A stretch of DNA of 64,000 nt from Symbiobacterium thermophilum IAM 14863 (GTDB lineage: Bacteria; Bacillota; Sulfobacillia; Symbiobacteriales; Symbiobacteriaceae): contig NC_006177.1 of NCBI RefSeq assembly GCF_000009905.1, positions 2,046,001 through 2,110,000 on the forward strand, written 5' to 3'. Every line of letters begins with the position of its first letter. The stretch's first letter is position 1. Under the pieces are notes generated by a model, which was not told the DNA's origin, ran no database searches, and was given only the letters and a program-made list of their open reading frames with translations. Shown here in pieces: positions 62,822-64,000 of the stretch. A program made the position numbers and the translations under genes.

Positions 62822-64000
62822 TTGAGTCGCAGAAACCGTTCGCAACAGACGGGCCCGAGGGCCGCGGCGATCGTCGGCCTCGGCCTGGGCGTTTGGCTGG
62901 CGCTCTGGTGGACAGGCCGGGCGGACTTCTGGACGACCGCCGCCGCAGCCGCGGGGACCGCCCTGCTCCTGCTCCTCAACCACATGGCGGGGCAGCGCGG
63001 ACCGGCCGCAGCGGCCCCGGGCCGGGCCGATGCGGAGGAGCCGCACGGTCCGTCCGAGGACGCCGCCGGCAGGAGGCTGCGCACGCCCAACGCCGTGCGC
63101 CCCGAGTACAACACCCTTCCCGACTCGTGGCCGTCCAAGACCTCCCGGGTACCGGCCGCCGCACCGTCCCCTGCCCGCCGGCGACCCGTCCCCGCGGCGG
63201 ACCAGGAGCACACCCATGCCTCCGCGCCCGGTCCGGTGCCGTCACGGGTCCCGCCCCCGCTGCCGCCGCCCCTGTTCGGCAACCCGGAATCCCGACCGAT
63301 CCTGGCGGGGATGGAGCACACCGTCCGCCAGCGACCGCGGATTGCCGGCCCGGAGGACGAGACTGCGGAGGCCGCATCCCCGTCGATGGGGGCGGTTCCT
63401 TCCTCCCCGGGCGCCGAATCCGGGGAGGAAGCGCCGCCGACCGCGGGCACCTTCGCCTCCGGCGTCCCCGTCGGCCCGTCGGGGATCCTGGCCGCAGACC
63501 CCGGGGGGAATGCGGCCGGGGCATCTCCGGAGTTGGTGGCCGGGGCACCTCCGGAGGTGGCCGCCGCGGCGCTGCCGGAAGCGCCTGCACCCGACCTCCC
63601 GCAGCCGCTCCGGCTTCCGGGATTGACGGAAGCGGAGCGGGCTGCCCTGGGGCTCGCGGAGGCCGGGTCAGGGCCTGACCCGGTTCCCGGGTCGACGGCC
63701 GGGTCTGCTCCGGGGCCTGCTATCGGGTCGCCTGCCGGACCTGTTTCCGGGCCTGGTTTCGGGCCAGCTACTGTGCCTGCACCCGGACCTGCTTTCGAGT
63801 CGACCGCCAAGTCTGCTCAAAGACCTGCTTTCGGACCGGCCCCTGGGCCTGCACTTGGGTCGGCTTCCGTGTCTGATCCCGAGCCGGTTATCAGGCCAGC
63901 TCCCGCACCTGCACCCGGACCTGCTTTCGGGTCAACCGCCGAGTCTGCTCAAAGACCTGCTTTCGGACCGGCCCCTGGGCGTGCTCCCGGACCGGCTTTC
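62822..64000 (+). CDS. Proline-rich membrane protein, continues past the right edge
   Basis: An open frame from TTG 62822 to the end of the window (393 codons, no stop). GGGGGG lies 7 bases upstream of the TTG. The N-terminus has two hydrophobic helices (AAIVGLGLGVWLALWW and TTAAAAAGTALLLLLNHM). A long Pro/Ala/Gly-rich soluble part follows. From 63779 it contains a 44-residue repeat (ESTAKSAQRPAFGPAPGPA) whose copies are 132 bases apart. The composition resembles wall-spanning or coat proteins. I do not recognise the family. Confidence 0.55.
   Translation, partial: MSRRNRSQQTGPRAAAIVGLGLGVWLALWWTGRADFWTTAAAAAGTALLLLLNHMAGQRGPAAAAPGRADAEEPHGPSEDAAGRRLRTPNAVRPEYNTLPDSWPSKTSRVPAAAPSPARRRPVPAADQEHTHASAPGPVPSRVPPPLPPPLFGNPESRPILAGMEHTVRQRPRIAGPEDETAEAASPSMGAVPSSPGAESGEEAPPTAGTFASGVPVGPSGILAADPGGNAAGASPELVAGAPPEVAAAALPEAPAPDLPQPLRLPGLTEAERAALGLAEAGSGPDPVPGSTAGSAPGPAIGSPAGPVSGPGFGPATVPAPGPAFESTAKSAQRPAFGPAPGPALGSASVSDPEPVIRPAPAPAPGPAFGSTAESAQRPAFGPAPGRAPGPAF
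63779..63996 (+). repeat. 132-bp imperfect direct repeat in the proline-rich gene
   Basis: GCACCCGGACCTGCTTTCG begins at 63779 and again at 63911, and the next about 70 bases match with a few changes. The period is 44 codons. The second copy runs to the window edge. Confidence 0.85.

Noticed and set aside
62731-63810. A 359-residue minus-strand frame opposite the proline-rich gene
   Set aside because: It is made of the reverse complement of Pro/Ala/Gly codons. The plus frame has a ribosome site and real membrane helices.

Overview
This window is a 64 kb stretch of a very GC-rich chromosome from what looks like a spore-forming member of the Firmicutes. The sporulation sigma factor SigK, a SPOCS-domain (DUF3794) protein, LipM-type lipoylation, the CblT/CblS alpha-ribazole route and mannose-family PTS genes all point to Firmicutes. 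High GC combined with that gene set is what is known for Symbiobacterium, so a Symbiobacterium-like organism is my inference. I saw no rRNA, tRNA, CRISPR array or intact insertion sequence. Most genes lie on the minus strand.

Region by region: 0-0.5 kb, the end of one gene and a small membrane protein. 0.8-6.8 kb, a complete type I restriction-modification operon (hsdM-hsdS-hsdR). 7-9 kb, a secreted membrane-anchored protein and a short paralogous C-terminal fragment. 9-11.4 kb, two overlapping paralogous amidohydrolases, one of which has lost its metal ligands. 11.6-14 kb, an AraC-type regulator with duplicated flanking domains, an SRPBCC protein and a frameshifted 2H phosphoesterase. 14.1-20.7 kb, one-carbon metabolism: glyA and lipM, then gcvPB, gcvPA, gcvH and gcvT. 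20.9-33 kb, a corrinoid uptake and salvage island: btuFCD plus a GATase-less CobQ under one cobalamin riboswitch, and cblT-cblS-btuF-cobU-cbiB-cobS-cobD-cobC under a second one. Small dispersed hairpin repeats lie around it. 32.8-38.6 kb, an amino-sugar operon (mannose-family PTS IIC, IID, IIA, IIB, a neutral-ceramidase-like hydrolase, NagA and a SIS-domain protein). 39-42.1 kb, a SPOCS protein, a stalk-domain protein, a coiled-coil protein and an isocitrate/isopropylmalate dehydrogenase relative. 42.3-48.2 kb, a shikimate operon (yqeG, aroE, prepilin peptidase, aroC, aroK, aroB) ending in psuG. 48.4-51.7 kb, decayed DppB/DppC-type permeases. 51.9-54.5 kb, sigK and a two-gene ABC exporter. 54.5-58.5 kb, secreted and orphan genes mixed with broken genes. 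58.7-59.1 kb, a 75-bp tandem repeat array. 59.2-62.6 kb, a lone EIIA-Glc and a NitT/TauT-type ABC transporter. The window ends inside a proline-rich membrane protein.

How the genes fit together: GcvH carries lipoyl groups that LipM would initiate by octanoylation, GcvT/PA/PB break glycine down, and GlyA links the released C1 unit to serine. The corrinoid island contains nucleotide-loop assembly and import genes but none of the corrin-ring genes, so it reads as salvage. The CblT/CblS pair would supply alpha-ribazole phosphate to CobS. The two cobalamin riboswitches are followed by clear intrinsic terminators.

The most unusual signals are: (1) a family of tiny hairpins with a conserved CGTT loop end and covarying stems; (2) a 75-bp tandem array whose inverted arms compensate across neighbouring units; (3) an AT-rich patch inside sigK that ends at the place where skin-type elements are known to insert; (4) an active/inactive amidohydrolase pair; (5) a CobQ that has lost its glutaminase domain; and (6) several genes interrupted by single stops or frameshifts. 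Gene functions come from recognising family motifs by eye. No database search was possible.
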